Positions 1 through 12,500 of a DNA stretch of 64,000 nt are shown piece by piece. Location of the stretch: positions 66,436,149 through 66,500,148 of the forward strand of contig NC_135505.1 of the NCBI RefSeq assembly GCF_052857255.1. The letters run 5' to 3'. How positions within the stretch are numbered: the first letter of the stretch is position 1; each line of letters starts with the position of its first letter. The position numbers and the translations under genes were made by a program. The notes under the pieces were generated by a model, which was given only the letters and a program-made list of their open reading frames with translations, had not been told where the DNA came from and made no database searches. The DNA is from Amblyomma americanum (lineage: Eukaryota > Arthropoda > Arachnida > Ixodida > Ixodidae).

Positions 1-480
1 GAAACACTTCCCTACATCACGTTTGCGTGCAACACCGCCCTCCAAGAAACGACGCGCTTCACCCCCTTCCGTTTGGTGTATGGCCGAGATGCCCTGACCA
101 TGCTTGACGCCATGCTGCTCCCGGATTGTACCCCCTCGTCTGTCCCAGGCGCTGACCAATTCGTTCGCGATGCAGAAGCCGCTCGCCACCTTGCTCAACA
201 ACGCATTCGCCACCAGCAGACAACTGACGCCCGGCGTTACAACCTCCGCCACAGGGAGGTGATTTACCAACCCGGCGAGCACGTCTGGGTATGGAGCCCT
301 ATACGTGTGCGCGGTCGCTCTGAAAAGCTTCTGCGGCGCTACTTCGGTCCCTACGAGGTGCTACGTCAACTCAGCGATGTGAACTATGAAGTGTACCGGC
401 AAGGAGTTGTCCGGTCTTCTCGCCCGCCCAAGTGTGAAGTCGTCTACGTCTCCCGCATGAAACCGTATTACGCCCGTTAG
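1..480 (+). CDS. Gypsy-type retrotransposon pol, integrase C-terminal end (5' partial)
   Basis: The frame is open from the first base of the window to TAG at 478-480, so the gene is cut by the window edge; the true start lies upstream. It opens with the integrase motif F-A-C-N-T-A-L-Q-E-T-T followed by TPFRLVYGR (residues about 8-30), typical of the end of the Ty3/Gypsy integrase catalytic core. A basic linker (AQQRIRHQQTTDARRYN) and the C-terminal motif Y-x-P-G-E-x-V-W-V-W, then EKLLRRYFGPYEVLRQL, follow. This C-terminal part binds DNA during integration of the element's cDNA. The frame ends in K-P-Y-Y-A-R, the same ending as the second Gypsy fragment at 22918-23372 (minus strand), so both belong to related families. 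No frameshift is seen in this piece. The rest of pol, gag and the 5' LTR are outside the window. Confidence 0.9.
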   Translation, partial: ETLPYITFACNTALQETTRFTPFRLVYGRDALTMLDAMLLPDCTPSSVPGADQFVRDAEAARHLAQQRIRHQQTTDARRYNLRHREVIYQPGEHVWVWSPIRVRGRSEKLLRRYFGPYEVLRQLSDVNYEVYRQGVVRSSRPPKCEVVYVSRMKPYYAR

Positions 481-583
481 CCCCCCGGAGTTCACATTCA
501 GTGCTGCCACCACACGCCATCGCACTTTCGGTGTCTCCACACTCTTTATCCCCCTTGCCGGAGGCATCGAGGCGATGCCTCTT

Positions 584-900
584 GAAAGGAGGGGGGCAAT
601 GCCACACTGCTCACATTCTGCGAGCGCCGCCATGCGGCCGAGCGGCATTACTGGGCTCGTGTGGGAGCGAAGAAGAGGACGTTCCCGTTCGAGCGCGCGC
701 TGCTGGATTTCTGGCCTTCGGATTAAAAAAAGCCCTTTTTTCGTGCCGCCCTACGTTTGTCGGCGACAATATTGGCAAACTGTTGTTCCCCGATCATTTT
801 ACCCGATATCGGTGCTTTTCGTGAATGTACCGCTTTCACACACACACACACACAAAACCACTTACCTGCCGTTTAAAACAGTCTTCGCGGCAATATTCCG
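584..900 (+). repeat. Polypurine tract and start of the 3' LTR of the Gypsy element
   Basis: About 100 bases after the integrase stop there is a purine run, AAAGGAGGGGGGCAA, at about 585-599, immediately followed by TGCCAC at 600. A polypurine tract directly before a TG dinucleotide is the standard primer site for plus-strand synthesis at the edge of a 3' LTR. The Gypsy element at 22437 has the same arrangement, and its LTR also begins TGCC. I cannot see the other LTR, so the right LTR boundary is unknown; 900 is only a nominal end. A short CA microsatellite lies at about 838-852. Confidence 0.55.
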
Positions 901-2177
901 AAGCTTTTCACGTGCATGCATTGCGATACAGCGAAAACACAAAGGGGGGAATTTCAAGAGCCATAATTACTTTACTACACACGCTTCCCTTATTATCTTA
1001 AAGCAAAAAACAGCTTCCCCCAGGCTTCGTGCTTTAATTCATTCTGTGTCGCCAATTACATAATTTTCTACAAGTTTAGCTCACTCAATATTTACTTCTC
1101 TCTCAAATTTTTTTTTTGCGTGATATGTTTTCTTCATCAAACTCCACAAATTCGCTTCTCTGTGCTCTTCACTCCTGCTCAATTATACTCACTCACGCCC
1201 CGCGCACTGAACTGTGCTTCAAGAGGGGCAGTGTCACAAATTTGACGTCATATATCCTTCTTCTCCTCTTTCTAAAACCCTTGCAGTGCCTTTGTTCTCA
1301 AATTTCGCTTACTCGGGCTATTTTCGTTCATCCTCTCATTGCTCAATTTCGGTCCATGTCAAGATTATAATAAAATTCTCCGCGCTATCGAGTACAGCTC
1401 GCCGCCCATCTCCTGGTTTCCGTAGCGGGACATCAACTCGATTGAAACGCAAACGGCATCTTTTTTCATCCAGGTGAGTAAAATGAAAAACAGTGCACTG
1501 AGATATACAAGGTAATAAGAAGGAAAATAAAACCCATAGAAAAACGTAAAGTATTATGATAATGTGGCGAGAACGATACAAAGTGGCTCATAGCCTTTGA
1601 CCTGAACAAAGAAACCTACTAATTTGACCGTGGTTCAAAACTTCAAGCTTAGCGGCTAAAGGTTGTATGGATTCAGGTTATGAATTAGACTCAAGCGCTG
1701 TACGATTAGACGCTTGCTTCAAAAAAGCAAAACAAAATTTGCGGACGCATCCTTTATTCGAGGCTTTACGAAAAATTTACGGAATATACGAAATAATTTT
1801 TACGACAAACACGTCATAGGCAACGGATTTCTCCTCTATAGTAGGATACAACTTAAAAAAAAAACAGCAGTTGTTAACACTGGGCCACGGTCCATGGCGT
1901 ACTTTATTACTCCGCTAGCCAGTCACAAAAGTGAACGAAATCAGCTTTTTAATATTTGACTTTATTAAACAAGCCAGGTATCAAAATTCTAGAGCTTATA
2001 ACTTTTTTCTCATGGTTAACTTCTTGTTTAGGTGACAAGCGAAGTTTTAACAACGGCCTACATTTTTGTCGTGGAGGAATTCTGTGCGCCGGTCCTGAAT
2101 GTGGGCGGAGCTTCACTGCAAGCTTATGTTGTATCCGACTATAGCAACACACTTCGCATGGGTTTTGTCAGATTACA
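901..2177. other. No recognisable gene; possibly rest of LTR, then AT-rich DNA
   Basis: Only short open frames are present, none with a recognisable domain. The first part may still be LTR. A potential donor (AG followed by GTGAGT) near 1470 has no supported exon around it. Confidence 0.4.
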
Positions 2178-2234
2178 GGCGTCCCTCATGTGCTGAGTCG
2201 CTCAGGGACGTTAAGCCCCATAAACATAAACAGA
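2178..2234 (+). repeat. 3' tail of a tRNA-derived SINE (truncated)
   Basis: This stretch matches the last part of the SINE seen full length at 20557-20798 and 15480-15717. It has the words GTCCCTCATG, TGAGTCGCT and GGGACGTTAA, ending in CCCATAAACATAAAC. The tRNA head is absent, as in a 5'-truncated retroposed copy. Confidence 0.75.
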
Positions 2235-5157
2235 TAACGGCTGTCCTCACAAGGTAAAAAAAAGAACGCTTTTCATATCCAGATTTATGTAAGCCTAAAA
2301 TTATTCCGAATATTTTACCATAATCCTATGATTAAAATGAATGGCTGTAGTTGATTTGATGGTTTGTCTTACCACTACAAAGCGATCATACTTATGCATC
2401 CTGGAGTTGACCGAGGGTGAGGGTGGTGAAAGGCACAGCAAGCAACTCATTTAGGTATGATCTTGCAAAAAAAGTTAACTGGAAAACATAAGTCGCAGAT
2501 TTACGCACCTATGTGCATGTGCAGGACAAACATCGTGCACAGCTTGAATGAAAAGAAAAAAACAGGAATGGCAATATAATGAAAAATATTTCCCTTTTTT
2601 TGACACTGACATACGCTGGTCGATTAGCTTAGACTCTTTTTAACGTGAAGATTGATGGCCTGTCTTCTTTATGTTATGCCAGTCTTTTATTTGCTTTTTT
2701 GCATGTAGTACGAATAAAAATGTTATTTTTCCTTATTATGTAATATCGCAATCAGGTTTACGTTCTCTTTGCGGCCATCTGCAAGAACTTATTTACATAG
2801 AAACACTATTCAGTCACAACTGGCTGATTACCAGAGAAATTTCCAAGACAGTATTCGTAGCAAAGAAATTACCGGCAGAGCACCATCTGGGCTTGTGTCT
2901 TTTTTCACAAAAAAATGTAAAGTTAATCGACAGAGACAGTTCAGCCTGGCGGAGTGGCACATGTAGCTGCAAAATTTGAAACGTCCTTCTTTTTTTCTAC
3001 AGTTAAGCCGCGCATGCATGGATGCTTGCCGCATATCCGAGTCGTTCTTTCCGTTGCACTTTAGTTGCCTGTTCCGGTGCGTGTTTAAGAAGTTTTTTTT
3101 CCTCAGCGTCTTCGCTTATACAGCATAACAATTCTACAGGTGTTCAACTTTGCAAATGACCTCAAATCCTACCCGGCTCTCAAGAAGCTCAGCAATCCTG
3201 TAAGTTCCCTAAGAGTTCCTTTTAGGGACTAAATCGCCGTTGTTTGACCGGACCCTTCACATGTTGCGCTTCCAGCGCCTGTTTGGAAAACATTCTAGAT
3301 ACTGAAAGCTGCAAATATGGGGACTCCTAAGAGTCATAACTATTAAAGATTTCCAATTTCGTATGCACCCCTTTTTATTTTACAAGATATACCTTCCGGC
3401 AAACTGAACAGTTCATATTAGTATCTTTATCGCAGTATTGATAGCTGCTCTCGCCTTCAAACGCAAATATTCTCCTAAATAAAGATACACAGCCGAAATC
3501 CCCTTGAGGCTTTTATTGTTTTGCCTGCCATATACTTCTAGTATCATTAGGAAGCCTTCGTTCTGTATCTGTCGATCTGCGCAATCAAAAGAAAAGGAAC
3601 GTGTACACTGATATCTCTGTTCTGAACGCTCGGCACTCCCTACTCCGCCCGTCGCTGAACCGTGGCGTTAGTGAGTGACTCCCAAACCGGCGAAACAGTC
3701 CCCTTCACCACTAGCTATCCTGGCTTGCGCCGCCTTTTTTCCCCTATTTGAGGAAACAGAATCGCTGCGGCACTCGGCGCCAAGTATCTTCGCGCTCCTG
3801 TTCAGTGTTCAGCTCCCCGGATGTCCACAACCTCTCGGCTTTACAACTATCTCTCCCTCGCTGAACCATTTTTCATGCCCACAGAAACATCAAACGTCAA
3901 AGCTCGGTCGGATGTTCTGCTTGCTAAGCCACCGGCTTACCACGAATAAAGAGTGGGACAAAACAAAAACAAGGGAAATGGAAAGAGGGGCAATAAGTGC
4001 GAATGACAGAATAAAGGAAGTTATCCTAAAAAATGGTGGTGCCGGGCTCTTTGTTTCCGAAGCCCAGTGAAGGAGGCGCTGTTTCTGGCAAGCAGTTACT
4101 AGCCATACCTTGCCCCCTCCTCCGCATTTTTCTCTTGTGTTTTAATTGCCCCTCTTTGCAACTTCCTGAAACGAGCCTCTAAAGTGGGAGACAATTTAAG
4201 AACACAGCGGCTTTTCCCTGTACCCCCTTCCAGCCAATGGCGTTGAGCCATTCTCATGACCCTTCTAGTGTTACAAAGAACATAGTGGCAGATAAAAGTG
4301 GATAATCCCCTACCTGTGTGGTCGGGTTTAGAACCCTCTCTCTACTGCAGGCCCGCTCCCCATTCCTGTCTCTAATCTTGTTCCGGTTACCCCGAGAACA
4401 GCAGCTGCATTTTTTTATGAGGCAGGTGCATGACCCGTAGGAGATGGTCAAAGATAAGGTCACTGTATTGTTGGATGCAACTCAAGGACAGAGTCTCTTG
4501 TCCCCGACAATGTACCACCCTCCAGGCAATGACGTTGGCAGATTCCCATGAACCTGTAGTGCAAGGAGCAGGGTGACAATTCAGAGAGAAGACTATTCCC
4601 GACCATGGCATGAAGGGACTATCTCCTTTCTTCCCTCAACACTTGCATTGTCGCGCTATCAGGCTCACGAGCATCGGCTGATGCCATTTTTCAGAAAGAA
4701 GTCTTTTGAAGGTCAAAGCTTCTTCGTTTTTCAGTCGTATCGGACTACTGTATGGCAGCTTGCGATTTTTTTTAAAGCGGTATGTACATTACGCGTAGAC
4801 TAATGTAGATTATGCGGGTATACTGACACAGGTTACGAATGGCCGGAGTAGTTTTATCACTAGTATTGCTCGGCTTCGCAAATGCCTTCTCCTCTCTGTG
4901 CAAACATTGCCCGCACTGGTGTCGAACAGATGCTGGCAAGCACAACATAAGGGCAGTGTCAGCATATACAGAGTGTCCCAGCTAATTTTAGCCAACGTTT
5001 AAAATATGCCGCGGCACTTTAAGACGACGCAACAAAATGCATGCAGCTGACTATCGTATGAACCAAGTCACACTATTTGTTATATTGAGCTCACTTGCTT
5101 AATTATTCGATAATATTAACCAACCCCGCAAGCAATGAAGATAAGCCAAAAATTCGA
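2235..5157. other. AT-rich DNA without a supported gene
   Basis: Short open frames only. The longest (3675-4070) has no domain I recognise, starts with a common codon context and is not supported by splice signals. At 4971 the sequence ACAGAGTGTCCCAGCTAA resembles an end sequence I associate with arthropod non-autonomous DNA elements, but no matching right end was found. Confidence 0.4.
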
Positions 5158-5744
5158 ATGAGAAAGTTTAGGACGACGCGGAAAACGTTCGATTTAATAG
5201 TTTCCAACTTTCCATCTATTACGTATTAGCTTTTTTTCGTCCATTTCAGATGCCCGCGAAATACGAAAAAATACCACTCGACATGCCTGCTTGCGCGCCA
5301 AGATTGCAGCGCATTCAAACGTTGCGTGCAGGAACAAACATCATTTAACCCTGTATGCCGCTACTTCAGAGCAGACAGGGCAGCGAAGCAGCAGCTGGTT
5401 GTGCGATTTAGGCCAACGACATGCTTCTCTTGCGGAGTTCATGATAGCAGTAAGCCTACACAGCCCTTATCCCTTGCGCCAAAGTAAATGCCACCGCCAT
5501 AGTCTGCGTCACCGTACTGTCACCTTTTCACTGGCAGCACCTTGTGAACTGAACTGTTCAATCGTTTGCACGCGAAATGGTTCAGAGCACTGGAATTGCG
5601 GGGGCTCAAGCGGACCCGTTACGTGATATTATTTGTATTTTGCGGGTATCTGTAGTGAGGGAAAAAAAAGCTAATACGTTACAGATGGAAATTTAGAAGC
5701 TGTTCAATCGGGCGTTTTGCAGATCGTTCACATACTTTCTCATC
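5158..5744. mobile_element. Non-autonomous element with inverted repeats of about 110 bp
   Basis: The segment 5158-5272 recurs as an imperfect reverse complement at 5633-5744. Shared words include ATGAGAAAGT at the outer end, TTTCCATCT, ACGTATTAGCTTTTTTT and the inner CCCGC(A/G)AAATAC. About 360 bp lies between the arms and encodes nothing recognisable. This is the form of a foldback or MITE-like DNA transposon. I could not define a target-site duplication, so the superfamily is open. Confidence 0.6.
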
Positions 5745-5884
5745 AGAATTTTTTTCCTACCTTCGTTCCTTATGAAGACCGCCTTAGCCCACCTTGCTTC
5801 AAAAGGAGAAAGCAGATGCTGCGTACAGGTGCCGTTGGCGTCCTCGAAAAGCCTCGATTTCAAGGCCCTGCGAGAGCAAATAAT

Positions 5885-6000
5885 AGACAGATTTAGCTAT
5901 GCGTACGCAAGCGCTTGCGTACGCAAAGCGATACGGCGCTGCGTGCGCTACGCTGTCCTCTCCGAAGTATAGTTTTAGCGTTTTAGCTAGGCGTACGCTA
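5885..6000. repeat. Left terminal inverted repeat and subterminal GCGTACGC motifs
   Basis: After the terminal AGACAG the palindromic octamer GCGTACGC occurs at about 5905 and 5918, and again at about 5991 in the context GGCGTACGCTAA. The pair at 5905-5925 is itself arranged as an inverted repeat around AAGCGCTT. The right end has four more copies. Repeated subterminal motifs are commonly where the transposase or its Myb-like partner binds. Confidence 0.75.
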
Positions 6001-7889
6001 ACAGTGGGTAACAGAGACTGTACAGATATATATAGTGATTATTTACTTAAAATAACAAAAGGAAGGTAAAAGATGTTTGCTCACCCCGGCATCTGCCATC
6101 ACTAATCGGCGGCATCTGAGCTGGGGTAGCGGAAATAAAGGATAGCAGGCAGTTTGAAGAAGTGAAACGACGGATCTATACCTTACAAGTTAAAAAAATG
6201 CGCCAGCGTGTTATGCCGCGCCGTCTAGTGCAAATAAATGAAAATAATTTTGCGGAGTTCAGTCGATTGGAGCCGTGCTAAGGCGCGGCGTAGCCGACGA
6301 CCTAGAAGTTTCGTTGTACCGCCGATACGCAGTGACGCAGTGAGCACGTTTAATTTGAGCGATTCGAGTTCAACGTGATTTACGCACTCAGGATGCCTTC
6401 TAGCATCCTGTATAACCATCATGTCACGTCGATGTTGACGTGGGAGGAAATGACGACCTCACGTTATCAAGAAAAGACCGATGGCTTCTAAAAGGCGATT
6501 ATTCATTAGAAGACATCGAGTACGACATGAGGCGCAGGAGGGAGCACGAGCTCTTGAAGTATCGTTCGCGGCACAGGCTCCTAGATATTGATAGAAGAGA
6601 CAGCACGCTGTTCAAGCAGAAGTTTAGATTCGAGAAGGAGGACATAGACGATTTAGTGAGGGCATTGTCCATGCCGGAACGAATTGTAAGTGCACAGCGA
6701 GCGGTCGTGCCAGGTCGCGATTCGCTGTGTCTTGCGCTTCGACGCCTGGCATATCCAAGCAGGTGGTGCGACCTACAGCGGATATTCGGGCTGCATCCGT
6801 CCGTTATGTCTAGCGTGATGTCACAAGTAATCAGTCATATCGCAAAGACTTTTCGACATTTGCTGACCGACTGCAATAATCACCTGCGGCTGACAACTAC
6901 CTGCCTCCAGGAATTCGCAGGCGTAAGTCACCATTTTTTTTTCCTGTTTGTACTGCACTATTCGTAAATATGTGCATTTCCAGGAAAACTTTACGCAATA
7001 TATATAAGAACTTGAAGTTGAAGCATTCTACGCGTTATACGCTGAACTCAATTATGCCTTTATTTTTTTGGTCCGTTAATTTTTTAATTTTATTTTAATG
7101 AGGGAAGTGCCTAAAGTAGGCAGTGAAATTAGCCGCGCATGTTAACAGGCAGTGCATGAAATTATCCTTGTTACCTTTGTGGCAAGCACTAATCAGAGGT
7201 CATTTCTGGAGCTACCATAAAGCTGCGTTCAAGGTCTCTCCAGACAAACTAAGCATTCTAGCACAAAGACAGCATCTGCCCAGGACTGATTAAGTTAGAC
7301 TGTAACTTTGTTTTGCTTTCGGCTGCGACAGACGTGATAAAAGGGTAGGTCAGCCATTTTAAGTAAGCCTTTAACTTTTAATCCACACTTCGTATTGAAA
7401 GTAGTGCAGCAGTAGTGTTGTGTATGCACACTGTTCTGTGGGTCAGCAATGTGCCACTGAAATGACTGCCTGCATGAGACTAGGAAGTTTTTATCAGCAC
7501 ACACCAATATAAACCATGTAACCCATTGCAGATAAGTCTTGTGCAACCTAGCTTTGAACTGACTTCTGGTCATAGTCTAAGGACAATGTAAACAAAACGT
7601 GCATGAGTGCTTTTATTGGTAATGCTGGCAAAGAGAAAACTAGTTGTGAGGAAACCATATATTTAGAAATATACGTCAGGAAAGTTATACAAAACAGGTA
7701 GACAGCGTCATGGCACTGTTTATCTCTCCTGTGTTCTGTACCTGTGCTCTGTTTTAGAACGATGCGCCAATCGACCGACTAGTCAATCTTCTTAAAAAAA
7801 AAAACATGCAGTAACCAATGGTAGTGCATACATATTAAGACAGTGATTACTCATCAGCATCCACCCAAGCGCAGCTATATGTGTGCAAA

Positions 7890-8015
7890 GGAAAGCTGTA
7901 CAGCTTCCACAGGAACTTCGTAGTCAAAGAAAAATGCATCCTGGTCCCGGGTTTGAACCCAGAACCACCGCTTCACCAGATCAGTCGCTCTGCCAACTGA
8001 GCTAATCAAGAAAGC
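7890..8015 (-). repeat. tRNA-derived SINE, second family
   Basis: On the minus strand the sequence begins with a tRNA-like head. An A box TAGCTCAGTTGG lies at 8003-7992 and a B box GGTTCAAACCC at 7959-7949, spaced as in a tRNA gene. A GACCAGGA segment and a non-tRNA body follow. It differs from the SINE at 20557-20798 in its A box (TGGCTGAGTGG there). It lies in the first intron of the Harbinger transposase. The anticodon arm does not fold cleanly, so I do not call it a functional tRNA. Confidence 0.7.
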
Positions 8016-10417
8016 TATCCTATCACCTTGAGAGATTCCTTTCACCGTGTGGATTCCCCTAAACATTAGACCATCACTATTGCATACAATGCGGTATAAC
8101 CATTCATGCACGTCTACCCATAGATAGGTCTGCCAAAGGAGTACAGCTGGCCACAGCTTATAACAGCGGATGATAGAGTTGTGGAAGAAGTGCCATAATG
8201 TACTGAAGAACTCCAAGGTTACCCAAAGTGAATATAAGCTCGACCTCTGGCCCATTTATGGGTGTTTTCATACTTTGTCTGTTTTGGTAAATAGATGCCT
8301 CAAGCTGTTTTCTCTCCTCTGCTGATGTGTGTTTCCACACACATTTCCAGCATTACTGACATTTCGTGCTAGAAGTGTGCTGCGAAATTGACTTCACATC
8401 TAGTAATTTAATAAATGGATGTCATAGTCACAGAGGTAGTCAGTGGACCACACGTAATTATGACTTGACTGCAGATTTAAAGATTGTTTCCTTCAATGAA
8501 AAGTGATGTTGTTTTGCTTCCTTACACTGTTTTCCTCTTCCAGGCCGTGAAAAGCAAAAGTGCTCCTTGCCGAATTGCTGGGCCTTCATTGATGGAACAG
8601 CTCGGCCTATATGCCGGCCTAAGTGGAACCAGTGAGCATATTTTTCGGGACATAAGAGGGTTCATTGCGTCAAATACCAATCACTGATGTGCCCCAATGA
8701 CATTGTGTGCCAGTTGGACGGGGCATACCCTGGAAGACGGCATGATGCAGGTTGGTTCCTTTGTCAACATGAAAGAAGCAGGTTACATTGGTCAGCTTTA
8801 GTGTCAACATTAACCACTAATGTGGGGGTTTTTGTGGTGGGCACACTGTGGTGATGTGCATCACAGCAGTATAGCTGTACTGTCTTCAAATGTGTAGCTG
8901 CATGCATAACACTTGAAAGGAAGGCACCAGTGTACACCTTAATTTGCCGTCAATGTAGTTTACAATATGCGCTGACGACTTGACATAACATTTTATTTGT
9001 TAACATTTTAGCCCCCAGAGTTCACGAGAAAGTAGGTGAAAGCAAAAATACATTGAAGGCTACCTAAAAGACCTCTTATGTAATCAATAATTTGAGACTT
9101 CCTTTTTGCCCTAAACAAATAATACACAAGCATTGCACCTGCTATGTCCATTTTTTTACAAACTAAAAATTCCAGATTTGCACTTTCTTCATTGTTATCT
9201 CTGACAGACCTTTGTGTGCTACAGCTATGTATTGGCACTTTATTGCCTAGTTTGTCCTCAAACCTGTCACTGCTGAAAATTAAGTCTGTTTTCTTGTGTT
9301 TGTGGACCAATCCTCGAATTGCACAGTACATGTGCCTGTGCATGGTGAGCTGTTCCAAGACTGTGCTCCATCAAGATGGCTGGCCATGCACATTTGGTCC
9401 TCATCTGCACGGCTGCCAAGCAGCACAATGCATTGTGCTTTGTTTTTCCTTACAAGATGTGGGCATGCGTTTCTGTTTCGGTTTGAAAAATACAGGGTAC
9501 TAAGCCGCTAATGGCTGTTCTGCATCATCAGAGACTTTTACTCTAGTCGTTAATTTATACCTGGATCACTTGGGCACATCTTAAATGTTCTTTAGTTGAG
9601 GACCCCATATTCTTTATTGTAACTGAGCTCAGAAGCTGCAGCGCAAGTACATGGCAAACTCTGTGGCCATCAAAGGTTCCATTATCTCATATCAATCTAT
9701 TGTGGCACCACTGTTGCCGTGAATAGGTTAAAATGAAATGCATATTACTGAAGTACTGTGATTTGTTCCTAAACTAAATTTCGTGTTTTGGACTCACTGT
9801 AATAGCAGTGTGACACTTTTAAACAAGCACGTGCTGGGCGTATTTGCCCGACTTCCAAAATTATATTTGCTCCATCATTTTGCAGGCTGGCATACCTTCT
9901 TTATGAAAAATAAGTTCTGCATTTTAAAGCCGAGCAGTTTTTCAGGATTCTATTGTTGAGATTTTATTCCACTACATGTAGCTTCCAACATCCCAGAGTG
10001 CACACTGGTGCAGCTGAAACAGTTTGAAGTCTTCATAGAGTTCAGCACTTGTTTTTTATCTTGACAGATTACTGACTCAATGCCATTGCAGCTGCTCATC
10101 TTGTAGCACTCCGTCGTTAAGTCATTATTCTGTTGGTTCGAAGGCTGTCAAAGTGCCCATGTGACGGGCATAAGTTTATCAAATATACATAGGATCCGCC
10201 AAATAGCCAAATGCCCAGCTCATGCTATATCATCACTAGTTTCATGAATGCACATAAATTTATCTGAGTGCGGCACCCAGAAATCAATATGCATCAGCTT
10301 TGTCTTATGATATACATATGCAGCTTTGTGTTCTTCTTGATTGACCTCATGGCACCAACTTGTTTAGCACAGCAGTTTCCTCTTTCTCTGTATGGTTCCA
10401 ATTTCAGTATATGCACT

Positions 10418-10555
10418 GTGGGAGGCCCACCTACTGGGCAATGCCAGTACACGTTAAAGAACCCCAGGTGGTCGAAATTTCCGGAGCCTTTCACTACGGC
10501 ATCCCTCATAGCCTGAGTCGTTTTGGGACATTGAAGCGCCTAAACCATAGCAGTT
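10418..10555 (+). repeat. tRNA-derived SINE, 5'-truncated copy
   Basis: The body of the 20557-20798 SINE family is recognisable by ACGTTAAAGAACCCCAGGTGG, GAAATTTCCGGAGCC and CCTCATAGCCTGAGTCG, ending near CTAAACCATAG. The tRNA head is missing. It sits in the second intron of the Harbinger transposase. Confidence 0.8.
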
Positions 10556-11639
10556 TTCGTTAGCTCACATTATTTTTTATCATTGCTTGTTTTTAAGAGA
10601 ATATTCAGTTAGATCCCTCATGTGTCCTTAGGTTCCTCGAAGGAGATGTTATAAATTTGAAAACTTTTAGCCTTTACTACCTTAAGCAGGCATTCATAAC
10701 CCTGTGTATTGTTCATGAGAGCCTTAGCCAATCATGTGGCATAACCCAACAAATTTTTCCTGACGTGATGAAGTACACATTCAGGTATTTATTGTGGGGA
10801 CGTGCAACAGCTCTCTTGAAGCGAAGTTTATGGAATGTAAAAAAAATATTGATTGGATTTTGCTATTTTTCTGGTTCAGTTCATTCCATTTATGTACCCC
10901 TGTGATTCATGATATCTTGCTGTTGCAATCGTTTGTGCAGGAATCCTTCGAGACAGCAACTTGTACAGCATATTGGAGAAGCTGGTGGGGGGCCGAAACT
11001 ACGTGATCTACGGCGACTACCTGATGGTTACGTGATCTACGGCGACCCAGCATACCCGCTGCAACCACTTCTGATGAAACCGTATGGCGTTAACTTTCTG
11101 ACCCCTCAGCAGCTTGCGTTCAACAGTGGTATGAGCCGTGTACAAGCTGTAGAGTGGGGATTTGGTAAAGTTGTAGCAGAGTTTGCATTTTTGGACTTTA
11201 AAAACCAAAAACACCTTCGACAACAAGTTGCTGAGATGTACAAGGCAGGAACTATTCTGTGCAACTGTCATACATGCCTATACGGCAGCCAGGTGGCATA
11301 TTATTTGGCACTGAGCTCCCCTTATTTGCACGAGTATCTAAATCATCATCACACCTACTGAAAGACGATTCCATGCCATCGTCAGCTCAAGAAACTAACG
11401 AATTAACAAGGATGGAAGCCTCATGGTTACAGTGTCAACACTACTAGCTGTCAACCGCCTGCTTGCAGTCACTACATTGGCTGGAGTAGTTTTGGAGGCC
11501 CGTGTACTTTACTCATACATGGCTAATTATTGAACCATACAAGATGTGCCAATCACGTACTGAAACGAAGACCTACAAGAGCACCTACGCAACCAAGGCG
11601 TCATCTCAGCAAGGCAGCTCACCGCTCAGGTTCCTGAAA

Positions 11640-12500
11640 ATGGTGGCAAGGTCAGAGAGGTACGTTGTAGAACATTTATCTTGGAACCCCGTCTTGGACT
11701 CCTGGAATATTGCAATTCTTCCTGGATGACTGGTAAGATCCCCACAGAATGGAAGCTGGCGAAAATTCTGCCTATTTTGAAACCTTGTAAGCAGCCAACA
11801 AGCTGCGCATCCTTCCGGCCCATCGCTCTACTGAGCTGCGTAGGTAAGCTAATGGAGCGAATGATCTGCAAACGCATCACCTCGTTTCTTGAAAACCACA
11901 ATGAGTACCCCCAAGAAATGAATCGGTTCCATCGAAACAGGTCTGCGACTGATAATTGCCCTCGTCTCATCAATGGAAGGGTGCCTTCATGCTGGGTGCA
12001 TACCGACAGCAGTTTTCCTTGACAGTCCTGCATTTGCTGGCGAGCGTGCATATTATGAGCAGTGCCTGGAAAAGCTCCCCCAGTGCCTTTAACAATTGAC
12101 AGTGTTTCAGATCCCTTAACCTGCCCTAGGCAACTGAGACATGCAATTAAATTTTCGTTTGCATACCTAAAGGAAGTTGGACATCTCGACAAGCTCCAAT
12201 TTCATATAGCATGTTGCTCTCATGCATTCTTCTTGCAGAGCTTTGTTAGGTCATTTATCAAACTGTGCGCCTCATCATTTCATATGTTACATCATTTCTC
12301 GCCGATGCCCCTTAGTAGGAATTTTATAGCCACATTTTATGTTCTCCCCCTTTTTTTCAGTATTTAACCTTTCTTGCACTCCTCTCCCTGTCTTTACCTT
12401 CCAAATTCCCTTCCCCACGCAGAGCAGCATGCCAGCGATTTTTACACCTCTCCTAAATTCTCTGCCTTTTCATTAAAGGGTTTCTCTCTCTCTCGATGCC
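11640..12500 (+). pseudogene. Non-LTR retrotransposon reverse transcriptase fragment with 3' end
   Basis: The open frame at about 11681-12022 encodes the N-terminal part of a LINE reverse transcriptase: S-W-M-T-G-K-I-P-T-E-W-K-L-A-K-I-L, F-R-P-I-A-L-L-S-C-V-G-K-L-M-E-R-M-I and a degraded H-R-N-R-S-A-T-D-N. These correspond to blocks 1 to 3 of the RT fingers; the palm with the YxDD-type motif is missing. The sequence then jumps to a pyrimidine-rich 3' part ending in ATTAAAGGG and a CT microsatellite at about 12479-12495, the usual form of a LINE 3' terminus. It is an internally deleted copy nested in the Harbinger element between its two genes. Confidence 0.75.

Larger units (their letters stand above)
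6440..11361 (+). pseudogene. Harbinger DDE transposase, three exons, inactivated
   Basis: Exon 1 (about 6440-6922) encodes an N-terminal region with F-R-F-E-K-E-D-I-D-D-L and an RIFGLHPSVMSSVMSQVI helix-turn-helix-like segment, and ends at a strong donor, GTAAGT, at 6923. Its start is uncertain: there is no in-frame ATG near 6440 (GTG is the first open codon), so an upstream exon may exist. Exon 2 (about 8544-8750, acceptor TTCCAG) has the first catalytic Asp in C-W-A-F-I-D-G-T and then Y-F-S-G-H-K-R-V-H and G-R-R-H-D-A. Exon 3 (about 10941-11361) has the second Asp in Y-G-D-P-A-Y-P-L and the Glu in V-E-W-G-F-G. Lesions: one-base frameshift near 8549, in-frame TGA at 8633-8635, and a 29-bp duplication at 11001-11046 that shifts frame. 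The enzyme would cut and join transposon ends in the nucleus. The family is clear; activity is not expected. Confidence 0.85.

Noticed and set aside
3675..4070. 131-codon open frame
   Set aside because: No domain, no splice signals and no coding bias that I can see.
7939..8015. Functional tRNA gene on the minus strand
   Set aside because: A and B boxes match, but the anticodon stem-loop does not form a proper 7-base loop, and the sequence continues as a SINE body.
9008..9358. 116-codon minus-strand frame inside the Harbinger intron
   Set aside because: No similarity to Harbinger proteins or other families I know; intronic position.
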